DNA of 5,281 bases, taken from assembly GCA_001871755.1 (NCBI GenBank), contig MNXL01000376.1, forward strand, positions 1 to 5,281, read 5' to 3'. A model generated the notes under the pieces. The model worked only from the letters and a program-made list of their open reading frames with translations, was not told the origin of the DNA and searched no databases. Both the position numbers and the translations under genes were made by a program. The stretch is from Anaerolineae bacterium CG2_30_64_16. Its GTDB lineage: Bacteria > Chloroflexota > Anaerolineae > CG2-30-64-16. Each line of letters begins with the position of its first letter. Position 1 is the first letter of the stretch. Positions 1-5,134 of the stretch are shown one piece after another.

Positions 1-120
1 GCTGACTCGCCCCTATTCTACCACGAACGCGCGTCCTCTTCAACAGTGCCGCCGATGAATCGCCCTTTTGACACAGCCGCTGACCTGACTCAGCAATTCC
101 AAACATGGCGCCGGTGAAGA

Positions 121-256
121 TGTCATTCTGAGCGGCATGACCGGCCAAAACGCGTTGCGCAGCCAAGACAGCGAAGAATCTCCGTCACGTGACCGAGACT
201 CTTCGCTTGAATCGCACCGTGGCGGACTTTGTTTGGTAGACCCGCTCAGAGTGACA
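121..256. repeat. Dispersed palindromic repeat with nested inverted arms
   Basis: The outer arms TGTCATTCTGAGCG (121-134) and CGCTCAGAGTGACA (243-256) are inverted copies matching at 13 of 14 positions. Inside them, AGCGAAGAATCTC (170-182) and GAGACTCTTCGCT (195-207) match at 12 of 13. These inner arms flank the perfect palindrome GTCACGTGAC (184-193), so 170-207 is a 38-bp palindrome with 17 of 19 pairs. The sequence style (GTCATTCTGAGCG...AGCGAAGAATCTC) resembles short intergenic repeats scattered through many bacterial genomes; that resemblance is from memory. No open frame here looks like a protein. Together with the leader of the toxin-antitoxin pair, this accounts for most of the gene-free stretch 1-364. 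Confidence 0.75.
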
Positions 257-294
257 GGCCGAATTTGGAATTGCTGGACCTGGCTGCGACACCC

Positions 295-322
295 TTGACG
301 TCTCGAGGTAACGATGCATAAT
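295..322 (+). promoter_or_regulatory. Likely sigma-70 promoter of the toxin-antitoxin pair
   Basis: A -35 box TTGACG (295-300) and a -10 box CATAAT (317-322) are separated by 16 nt. This predicts transcription starting near 329, about 36 nt before the antitoxin ATG at 365. The promoter lies just outside the palindromic repeat that ends at 256. RHH antitoxins usually repress their own promoter, but I see no clear operator dyad apart from the repeat. Confidence 0.6.
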
Positions 323-364
323 GTGATGTATAGATCCGTCGACCATGAGAGGGAGGACATAAAC

Positions 365-622
365 ATGGCGCTCAAGATTCGGAAGCAAGTTTACATCGAA
401 CCTCATCAAGACGTGATCCTCAAACAATTCGCCAGGGAAAGGGGTGTGACTGAGGCTGAAATCATCCGCCAGGCCATCGACCAACATGTCCGCGTGTTGC
501 GCTTTCCCCGGCGGGACCTGACAGCTTGGGAAAAGGAGCGGGCTTTCATCCAGCATCTGATCCGACAGGGAGCTGTATCTGGCCGGCGTACCTGGCGTCG
601 GGAGGACTTGCATGAGCGGTAG
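365..622 (+). CDS. Ribbon-helix-helix (CopG-like) antitoxin of a PIN toxin pair
   Basis: An 85-residue protein. Residues 3-45 fit a ribbon-helix-helix fold: a short basic strand (KIRKQVYIEP) followed by two helices with the turn ERGVTEAEIIRQAI, as in CopG/Arc-type DNA-binding antitoxins. The C-terminal 40 residues, ending RTWRREDLHER, are charged. In VapB-like proteins such a tail typically wraps the PIN partner. The ATG at 365 is chosen because GGGAGG (351-356) sits 8 nt upstream and because earlier start codons fall inside the promoter. The stop overlaps the toxin start by 11 nt (ATG at 612), the usual translational coupling of an antitoxin-toxin operon. The role (neutralising the toxin and autorepressing the operon) is inferred from family and context. 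With the toxin broken, this antitoxin is probably an orphan. Confidence 0.85.
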   Translation: MALKIRKQVYIEPHQDVILKQFARERGVTEAEIIRQAIDQHVRVLRFPRRDLTAWEKERAFIQHLIRQGAVSGRRTWRREDLHER

Positions 623-781
623 TGTTCTGGTGGACACCAACGTCCTGGCTACGCCTACGACCGCTCCGAACCGGAGAAGCAAGAACGAGCGCTGGAAGTG
701 CTGGACAGCCTTGGCACGCGCGAAACCGGCGTGATCAGCACCCAGGTGTTGGCCGAGTTCTTCGTCTTGTCGCAGCCCCCT
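612..781 (+). pseudogene. PIN-domain (VapC-like) toxin, frameshifted and 3'-truncated
   Basis: The ATG at 612 has GGGAGG (600-605) 6 nt upstream and overlaps the antitoxin stop. The first codons read MSGSVLVDTNVLA, the N-terminal strand of a PIN ribonuclease with its first metal-binding Asp (D8). Near 647-650 one base appears to be missing. The original frame then runs to a TGA at 732-734, while the +1 frame continues the family sequence from 650 as YAYDRSEPEKQERALEVL, followed by GVISTQVLAEFFV. The second conserved acidic residue, the Glu of STQVLAEFF, lies in this shifted frame. Homology stops around 767-780, after about 55 codons, whereas PIN toxins normally have about 130. The rest, including the later catalytic Asp residues, is absent and replaced by the tRNA-Sec promoter. 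The product cannot be an active VapC-type RNase. The frameshift alone could be a sequencing error, but the truncation could not. Confidence 0.85.
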
Positions 782-788
782 TCACAGC

Positions 789-817
789 TTGACCAACCGG
801 ACGAATGCATGTATCAT
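789..817 (+). promoter_or_regulatory. Promoter of the tRNA-Sec gene
   Basis: TTGACC (789-794) and TATCAT (812-817) are separated by exactly 17 nt. The predicted transcription start falls about 7-8 nt after the -10 box, at or just before the first base of the mature tRNA (825). The box order, spacing and position all fit a dedicated sigma-70 promoter for selC. Confidence 0.65.
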
Positions 818-824
818 CGTCGGT

Positions 825-920
<96 letters not shown>

Positions 921-932
921 CTGCCCGGAACG

Positions 933-965
933 ACCGGCGATGGTGCGCGATATGCCATCGCCGGT
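933..965. repeat. Perfect 11-bp inverted repeat downstream of tRNA-Sec
   Basis: ACCGGCGATGG (933-943) and CCATCGCCGGT (955-965) are exactly complementary around an 11-nt loop; two G-U pairs could extend the stem inward. It starts 12 nt after the tRNA 3' end, where a terminator or processing signal would be expected. No run of T follows (GGTGAATCCC), so it is not a classical intrinsic terminator. It could equally be an operator or a structural end point for tRNA maturation. Confidence 0.55.
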
Positions 966-1048
966 GGTGAATCCCTCAGATTCGATGTCATATTCCAGGG
1001 CAACCAGGCGAACAACACCCCAGAAGGAAGACTTCCCGCACATCAACC

Positions 1049-1077
1049 TTGCGCAATCTCGATAACCCCCTTATAAT
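1049..1077 (+). promoter_or_regulatory. Strong sigma-70 promoter for the small membrane protein genes
   Basis: TTGCGC (1049-1054) and a consensus TATAAT (1072-1077) are 17 nt apart, with the start point predicted near 1084 and a leader of about 50 nt. This excludes the upstream TTG at 1049 as a start codon for the following gene, because that codon is part of the -35 box. Confidence 0.75.
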
Positions 1078-1132
1078 GACGCTGTGCACAAGCACGGGTC
1101 GAGACGACACGAACCGAGGCGGAGGTGACGCG

Positions 1133-1498
1133 ATGACAAGATCCCTGAGACGATCGCTATTTTGGGCGCCTCGAGTGCTGGCCATCCTGTTCGCGATCTT
1201 CTTGAGCGTGTTCGCCCTCGATGTGTTCGGTGAAGGTTACGGCTTCTGGGCGACGATCCTCGCCTTGCTCATCCACCTCATCCCCACGTTCCTCATTCTC
1301 GTCGCGCTCGCCATCGCCTGGCGCTGGGAGTGGGTTGGGGGCATCCTGTTTCCTGGGCTGGGTGCCTGGTATCTTATCATGACCTGGGGCAAGGCCATCT
1401 GGGCCGCTGCGGCGGTGATTTCTGGGCCGCTGTTCCTGATCGGCGCTTTGTTCCTGGTGAATTGGTCGTTCCGGGCACAACTGCGAGCCAACCCCTGA
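1133..1498 (+). CDS. Small four-helix integral membrane protein, function unknown
   Basis: A 121-residue protein that is almost entirely membrane-embedded. Hydrophobic segments lie at about residues 11-30, 40-62, 67-84 and 91-110, with a basic N-terminus (MTRSLRRS) that suggests the N-end is cytoplasmic. The ATG at 1133 is preceded by GGAGGTGA (1121-1128) at good spacing, and the promoter at 1049-1077 lies upstream. Conserved-looking features are LDVFGEGYGFW (29-39), AWRWEWVGG (62-70) and a final SGPLFLIGALFLVNW block (97-111). I recall similar proteins annotated only as DUF-type membrane proteins (possibly DUF7670), but I cannot confirm the family name. No catalytic motif is visible. It is followed, after 152 nt with no clear promoter, by a second small membrane protein, so the two may be co-transcribed. 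A role in envelope function is a guess. Confidence 0.85.
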   Translation: MTRSLRRSLFWAPRVLAILFAIFLSVFALDVFGEGYGFWATILALLIHLIPTFLILVALAIAWRWEWVGGILFPGLGAWYLIMTWGKAIWAAAAVISGPLFLIGALFLVNWSFRAQLRANP

Positions 1499-1650
1499 AC
1501 ACGACGAAGGAAGGAACCGACTCGGCTACGACTTTCACAAACTAGCCGGATTGGTGCCATTGCTTTCGTATGATCCGTGCAATCCGTGGCAAGAAAACCC
1601 TTGCTCTTCGTACAAGAATCCAACCGACAAACCAACAAGGGAGGCGCCTC

Positions 1651-2079
1651 ATGGCAGACAAGAACTACACCGAAAAAGACGAGAAACTCGAAAAACAAGA
1701 GGAGAAGGAAGAAAAGGAGGAGAAGAGCTGGGACGAAAAATGGCGCCGCGACCCGCTGAGCGCCGTCGTCTGGGCGCTGATCCTGATCTGGGCCGGGTTA
1801 GTGCTCCTGGCAGACACCACCGGTCTGCTGGCGCGCTTCGAGCTGATCGACACCTGGGGGGTGATCTTCCTGGGCGCGGGGGTGCTGTTGCTGCTGGAGG
1901 CCGCGGCCCGCTTCCTGTTGCCGGAATACCGACGCCCGATCATGGGGACGGTGATTTTCGGCCTGATCCTGATCGCGATCGGCCTGGGCGACCTGGTGAG
2001 TTGGGGCATCATCTGGGCCATCGCACTGATCGCCATCGGCGCGATCTTGTTGGTGGGCGGGGTGTTCCGGCGGCGATAG
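1651..2079 (+). CDS. LiaF/LiaI-like (DUF5668-type) membrane protein with charged N-terminal tail
   Basis: A 142-residue protein. Residues 5-32 form a very acidic/basic tail rich in E and K (KLEKQEEKEEKEEKSWDEKW), probably a soluble helix in the cytoplasm. Four hydrophobic helices follow at about 36-55, 69-90, 98-113 and 117-137, and the protein ends in FRRR. The two halves resemble each other: a helix with IWAGLVLLAD followed by WGVIFLGAGVLLL, then FGLILIAIGLGDL followed by WAIALIAIGAILLVGG. This repeated hairpin, with its G-rich pattern and short loops, is typical of the transmembrane region of LiaF/LiaI envelope-stress proteins (DUF5668). The ATG at 1651 is supported by AAGGGAGG (1637-1644), 6 nt upstream; an in-frame ATG at 1570 lacks such a site. 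The gene ends just before a strong hairpin at 2087. A role in envelope stress sensing is inference only. Confidence 0.82.
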   Translation: MADKNYTEKDEKLEKQEEKEEKEEKSWDEKWRRDPLSAVVWALILIWAGLVLLADTTGLLARFELIDTWGVIFLGAGVLLLLEAAARFLLPEYRRPIMGTVIFGLILIAIGLGDLVSWGIIWAIALIAIGAILLVGGVFRRR

Positions 2080-2086
2080 CGCGCTC

Positions 2087-2119
2087 AGACCTGACAGGTT
2101 TGTGAAACCTGTCAGGTCT
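2087..2119. terminator. Perfect 15-bp hairpin between convergent genes
   Basis: AGACCTGACAGGTTT (2087-2101), loop GTG, and AAACCTGTCAGGTCT (2105-2119) form a fully paired 15-bp stem. It lies 7 nt after the + strand stop codon and 14 nt from the stop of the minus-strand GH3 gene, so it can serve both as a bidirectional terminator. There is no long T-tract on either side. Sequences of this ACCTGTCAGGT type recur as dispersed palindromes in some environmental genomes (from memory), so it may be a repeat acting as a terminator. Confidence 0.65.
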
Positions 2120-2133
2120 CTCGGTCTCCGCGG

Positions 2134-3273
2134 TTACAACCGCCCCAGGTTGAAGGTCATAAATTCGCCCCAGGCATAGCGCAGCGAGGTCCAGCGCTGG
2201 TCGCGGCCGATGCAGCGGAAGTACGGCGGCTCGAAGGCCAGGATCAGGTCGCCGATTTGGTAGCGCGCCAGGATTGGGGTGGTGACGATCAAGCTGCCTA
2301 TCTCGCCCGGCCGCATCTCGTGCAACATGGTGATACCGCGGCGCGTCTGCACCTCAAAGAAAAACATATCGTAGTTGGGCGTCCACGCCCGCTTGTCGTC
2401 GCGCTGCTGGCCGAACATCCCCTCAGTCGTCCCGTAGATCTCCCGGACGACCATCGGCCCGTAGAGCGCGCCTAAAGCGGGCGCGTAGCGCGTGTTGATG
2501 CCGGGCACACTGCCCAGGGTCGCAATCTGGGCCTGCCAGAGATCCTTGGGATAGACGCCGTGGGCACGCCTGAGGTAGCGCCCGAAGAGCAGTGCGGTCG
2601 GCGCGACCCCACCCACCAGGGTCACGTTCTCGCCCTTGCACTTCTGGTAGGCCAGTTCAAAGCGCGCCTCCCAGTCTCGCACCGTCTTGCCCCCACCCAA
2701 CGCGTCGATCTCATCCTGCGTCGGCGCTGAGCGGATCGGTGTGGTGGCCGAAACGTATTTCGTATAGATTCCCGAGCTGTAGCCGTATGACACCTCCCGT
2801 TCGCCGACCCGCACCGTGCCCACCGTCGAGGGAAAGTTCAGGTTCAGGTTGACCCCCTGAAAAAGATCGTAGCGGCCGCTGGCAACTACGTAGTTGAGCA
2901 TGGCGCGCGCCGCGCTGGCCCGCATCTTCAGGTCGGTGGGGGTCATGGGGATGAACTTGGATTCGCCCTTGGTTGTGCCGCGGGTGATCGCCCAACCGAT
3001 CGGCTCCTCGGTGAGCAACAGCCCCGTGTCGCCGGCCATGACGCGGTCGATCAGCGGCTTGTAGGCCGGGTAGGTCATCACCGGGAACGCGCGGCGGAAG
3101 TCCGCCACCGTCTCGATCTGGGCTGCGCCGTGCTTTTTGCCGTACGCCGTCCCCCCGTGGATTTGCAGCAAGCGGTGCAGCACCGCCTCCTGAGCCCGAG
3201 CCGGATCGGCCACCGCTTCGTGCCACGGCCGCAACAGCCCGGTGATCATCATCCTCGGATCCTGGTCGGTCAT
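2134..3273 (-). CDS. GH3-family acyl-adenylating enzyme, short form
   Basis: A 379-residue protein of the GH3 branch of the ANL (adenylate-forming) superfamily, whose members activate a carboxylic acid with ATP and often transfer the acyl group to an amino acid or another nucleophile. The N-terminal part (PWHEAVADPARAQEAVLHRLL, then YGKKHGA at about 44-50 and FPVMTYPAYKPLIDR at 63-77) is characteristic. The nucleotide-binding loop is ITRGTTKGESK (96-106). YGTTEG (280-285) is the adenine/acyl-adenylate motif, and YQIGDLI (338-344) with FRCIGRD (352-358) is the usual hinge-side motif. The ATG at 3273 follows a purine-rich AAAGGGGGAGG only 2 nt away; longer upstream starts run into the stem-loop region. 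Two oddities stand out. Arg98 sits where a Ser is normal (S-G-T-T), and the protein ends soon after IGRD, lacking the roughly 100-residue C-terminal cap of typical GH3 enzymes. The substrate is unknown. Confidence 0.85.
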   Translation of the reverse strand: MTDQDPRMMITGLLRPWHEAVADPARAQEAVLHRLLQIHGGTAYGKKHGAAQIETVADFRRAFPVMTYPAYKPLIDRVMAGDTGLLLTEEPIGWAITRGTTKGESKFIPMTPTDLKMRASAARAMLNYVVASGRYDLFQGVNLNLNFPSTVGTVRVGEREVSYGYSSGIYTKYVSATTPIRSAPTQDEIDALGGGKTVRDWEARFELAYQKCKGENVTLVGGVAPTALLFGRYLRRAHGVYPKDLWQAQIATLGSVPGINTRYAPALGALYGPMVVREIYGTTEGMFGQQRDDKRAWTPNYDMFFFEVQTRRGITMLHEMRPGEIGSLIVTTPILARYQIGDLILAFEPPYFRCIGRDQRWTSLRYAWGEFMTFNLGRL

Positions 3274-3306
3274 AGCCTCCCCCTTTCGTCTCTTGGTATC
3301 TTGGCT

Positions 3307-3358
3307 AGTACTTTGCGGCGGAAATCCTTGTGCAGTTGAAGGGTATGCGCAAAGTACT
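3307..3358 (-). repeat. Stem-loop element copy 1 (11-bp arms, 30-nt loop)
   Basis: AGTACTTTGCG (3307-3317) and CGCAAAGTACT (3348-3358) are exact inverted copies. Read on the minus strand, the loop contains CTTCAACTGCACAAGGATTT followed by CCGC, a core related to that of copy 2. It lies in the gap upstream of the GH3 gene and would fall around the start of its predicted transcript. Confidence 0.75.
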
Positions 3359-3386
3359 TTAAACAGTTGGGCGGCGTGTTCTGCAA
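3358..3386 (-). promoter_or_regulatory. Candidate promoter of the GH3 gene
   Basis: On the minus strand, TTGCAG (+ positions 3386-3381) and TTTAAA (3363-3358) are 17 nt apart. The predicted start is near 3351, giving a leader of about 78 nt before the ATG at 3273. The -35 box lies in the loop of stem-loop copy 2 and the -10 box lies between the two stem-loops. If real, the gene has its own promoter and the stem-loops could modulate it. A hexamer match alone is weak evidence. Confidence 0.35.
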
Positions 3387-3412
3387 CCGCCAAAGGACTT
3401 ACGCCCAACTGT
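3363..3412 (+). repeat. Stem-loop element copy 2 (11-bp arms, 28-nt loop)
   Basis: ACAGTTGGGCG (3363-3373) and CGCCCAACTGT (3402-3412) are exact inverted copies. On the + strand the loop carries CTGCAACCGCCAAAGGACTT, which matches the minus-strand core of copy 1 at 15 of the 20 positions written. The arms agree with those of copy 1 at only 5 of 11 positions, yet both stems are perfect. An alternative inner pairing, GGCGG (3370-3374) with CCGCC (3387-3391), is also possible. Confidence 0.75.
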
Positions 3413-3422
3413 ACTATGTGGT

Positions 3423-4142
3423 TCAAGTCTTGCGCCCCACCACAAGATACTGTCCACCGAATGGCATTCGATACATCCATTTCCCCAGTCTGTACAACCG
3501 GCGATCGATTGGCTCAGGTGCAAATAGTATGAACCGGCGCTCCACAGCGTTGAGGCCGGCTTCTTGGAAAGCAGAGGCCAGGTCCGACGGGAAGATCAGA
3601 CGAGCATCACGGTCCAGAGGCGTAGTGCGCACCACCAACTGAGTCAGTGGGTTCAAAGGGTTATGCTCAAAACAGACAACGTATCCACCTTCGGCGCAGA
3701 TACGTGTGCATTCTCGGAGTATCGGCACCGCGCTCGCTTCCGGCAAGTGATGGAACAGACAAGAGGTGAACACAAGCTGGGCACAGGAAGTCGGCAGGGG
3801 GATCGCGTGCGCATCGGAGCAGACAAAACTCTTCGTGGCTGATGACTCTGATTTGGCGGCAACCCTCAGCATCTCCGCGGAGATGTCGAATCCAACCAGG
3901 CGGTAGAAAATCCCGCCCAAGATTCCCTCGAAGCTCCCGACACCACAGCCAACGTCAACAACCGTCATGCTCGCTGGTTCCAGACCAACTTCGCCCACGA
4001 TGTGCTGAATCTGCTCGCACTTCAGTCGAACGAAGTATTCGCCCCTGGCATCCACAAAGTGGCGAAGTGGATGATCGATTTCTCGATCGTAGCTCCCGGC
4101 ATAGGCGTCGAACCGGGCCTTGTTGCCGTGCTCATGAAACAT
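3423..4142 (-). CDS. Class I SAM-dependent methyltransferase
   Basis: A 239-residue Rossmann-fold methyltransferase of usual length. Motif I, VVDVGCGVGSFE (61-72), is the SAM-binding glycine loop. VGFDIS (83-88) carries the acidic residue that holds the ribose hydroxyls (D86), CSDAHAIPLP (108-117) is the adenine-contacting motif, and FHHLPE (130-135) with ECTRICAEGGYVVCFEH (144-160) form strands 4-5. The N-terminal FDAYAGSYDREIDHPLRHF is typical of small-molecule methyltransferases. EHNPLNPLT (159-167) followed by PLDRDA (175-180) is a signature I associate with methyltransferases in sugar or cell-surface glycan clusters, though no such cluster is visible here. The only in-frame ATG near the start is 4142; its upstream region has no clear ribosome binding site, so it may be translated weakly or depend on the FAH gene 58 nt upstream. 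The substrate is unknown. Confidence 0.9.
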   Translation of the reverse strand: MFHEHGNKARFDAYAGSYDREIDHPLRHFVDARGEYFVRLKCEQIQHIVGEVGLEPASMTVVDVGCGVGSFEGILGGIFYRLVGFDISAEMLRVAAKSESSATKSFVCSDAHAIPLPTSCAQLVFTSCLFHHLPEASAVPILRECTRICAEGGYVVCFEHNPLNPLTQLVVRTTPLDRDARLIFPSDLASAFQEAGLNAVERRFILFAPEPIDRRLYRLGKWMYRMPFGGQYLVVGRKT

Positions 4143-4200
4143 AGGTCTGGACCGTTCTATCCGATTCTCTGGACTGCTCGACCATCACGCCTTCCCCCTG

Positions 4201-5103
4201 TCATGCCGATCCACTCGTTCGAGTCTCCACCCGGCACCGATTGCTCAGCGCGCCGATCCCCCCGACCTCGGCCGTGACCAGATCACCATCGGCCAGGTAG
4301 CGCGGCGGGTTGCGGAAGTGGCCCACGCCATCAGGCGTGCCGGTGAGGATCACGTCGCCCGGTAGCAGGGTAAACGCATGCGACAGAAACTCGATCAGCG
4401 CCGGGATGCCGAAGATCAGCTCCGCGGTGGTCGAATCCTGGACGAGTTCGTCGTTGACCGCGCAGCGGATGGTGAGCGCGTGCGGATCAGGGATCTCGTC
4501 GCGCGTCACGATCCACGGGCCGAGCGGACAAAAACTGTCCAGCGACTTGCCCCGCACCCACTGACCATCGCCGAACTGGAGGTCCCGCGCCGAGACGTCG
4601 TTGGCGACCGTGTAGCCGAAGACATAGTCGTACGCCCGCTCCGCGGGGACGCGGCGAGCTGTGCGGCCGATGACGACGGCCAGCTCGGCCTCCCAATCCA
4701 CTTTGTTGGTCAGCGCCGGATCCCAGACGATCTCGTCACGAGGGCCGGTGACCGCCGTGGGAAACTTGGCGAAGACCAGGGGACGTTTGGGGGGCTCGCC
4801 ACCCTGTTCGCGCACGTGGTCCCAGTAGTTCAGCCCGATGGCGATCACCTTGGACGGGTTTTGGATTGGCGCGGCCAGCTCAAGCCCGGCGAGGGGCCGC
4901 GCAAAGGACGCGACGTCCCCGGCCGCCAGCGCCTCTGCCAGCCGCGCCCACAACGCAGGGCCGGCTTCGATCAGTCCGCGCACATCCGGCGGGGCCGTTT
5001 CGCCAGTCCGCGCCGCCCACATCGTAGCCAGATCGACGACCTGCTCGCCGATCAGCGCGGCAAGACGAAGGCGACCATCATGTTTGTGTGTCAACAGGCG
5101 CAT
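4201..5103 (-). CDS. Fumarylacetoacetate hydrolase (FAH) family protein
   Basis: A 300-residue enzyme of the FAH superfamily (COG0179). These metal-dependent enzymes hydrolyse, decarboxylate or isomerise 2-oxo/enol acids, as in aromatic-acid degradation or oxaloacetate decarboxylation. A small N-terminal domain (1-75; start MRLLTHKHDGRLRLAALIGE) precedes the catalytic fold. KVIAIGLNYWDHVRE (85-99) carries the likely catalytic His96 and Glu99. WEAELAVVIG (137-146) supplies metal ligands E138 and E140, and NDVSARDLQ (168-176) supplies D169. RGKSLDSFCPLGPW (184-197) holds Lys186, and LTGTPDGVG (253-261) closes the site. All key residues are present. The ATG at 5103 has GAGAGAGG 6 nt upstream. 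A longer reading frame from 5175 merely translates the flanking repeat (SFPRKRESS) and is rejected. The exact substrate cannot be read from sequence. It may be co-transcribed with the downstream methyltransferase. Confidence 0.93.
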   Translation of the reverse strand: MRLLTHKHDGRLRLAALIGEQVVDLATMWAARTGETAPPDVRGLIEAGPALWARLAEALAAGDVASFARPLAGLELAAPIQNPSKVIAIGLNYWDHVREQGGEPPKRPLVFAKFPTAVTGPRDEIVWDPALTNKVDWEAELAVVIGRTARRVPAERAYDYVFGYTVANDVSARDLQFGDGQWVRGKSLDSFCPLGPWIVTRDEIPDPHALTIRCAVNDELVQDSTTAELIFGIPALIEFLSHAFTLLPGDVILTGTPDGVGHFRNPPRYLADGDLVTAEVGGIGALSNRCRVETRTSGSA

Positions 5104-5134
5104 TGTTTTCCTCTCTCTCCACCATGACAAGTCA

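Noticed and set aside
1..117. Frame open from the window edge to a TGA at 115-117 (38 codons, ending QTWRR), possibly the tail of an upstream gene.
   Set aside because: Too short, no recognisable family and no start visible; the end next to the repeat is suggestive but not enough to call a gene.
185..682. A 165-codon minus-strand reading frame across the antitoxin gene.
   Set aside because: It is a shadow of the antitoxin and repeat, has no family features, and the + strand gene has promoter, ribosome binding site and fold.
1573..1604. Short direct repeat ATCCGTG (1573-1579, 1582-1588) and a small hairpin GCAAG/CTTGC (1589-1604) between the two membrane protein genes.
   Set aside because: Too short and weak to call a terminator or promoter; no matching -35/-10 pair at proper spacing was found here.
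3363..3412. Integron attC site: the arms contain GTTGGGC and GCCCAAC, which fit GTTRRRY and RYYYAAC.
   Set aside because: In attC the RYYYAAC end comes first and GTTRRRY last. Here the order is reversed on both strands, and no integrase or cassette structure is present.
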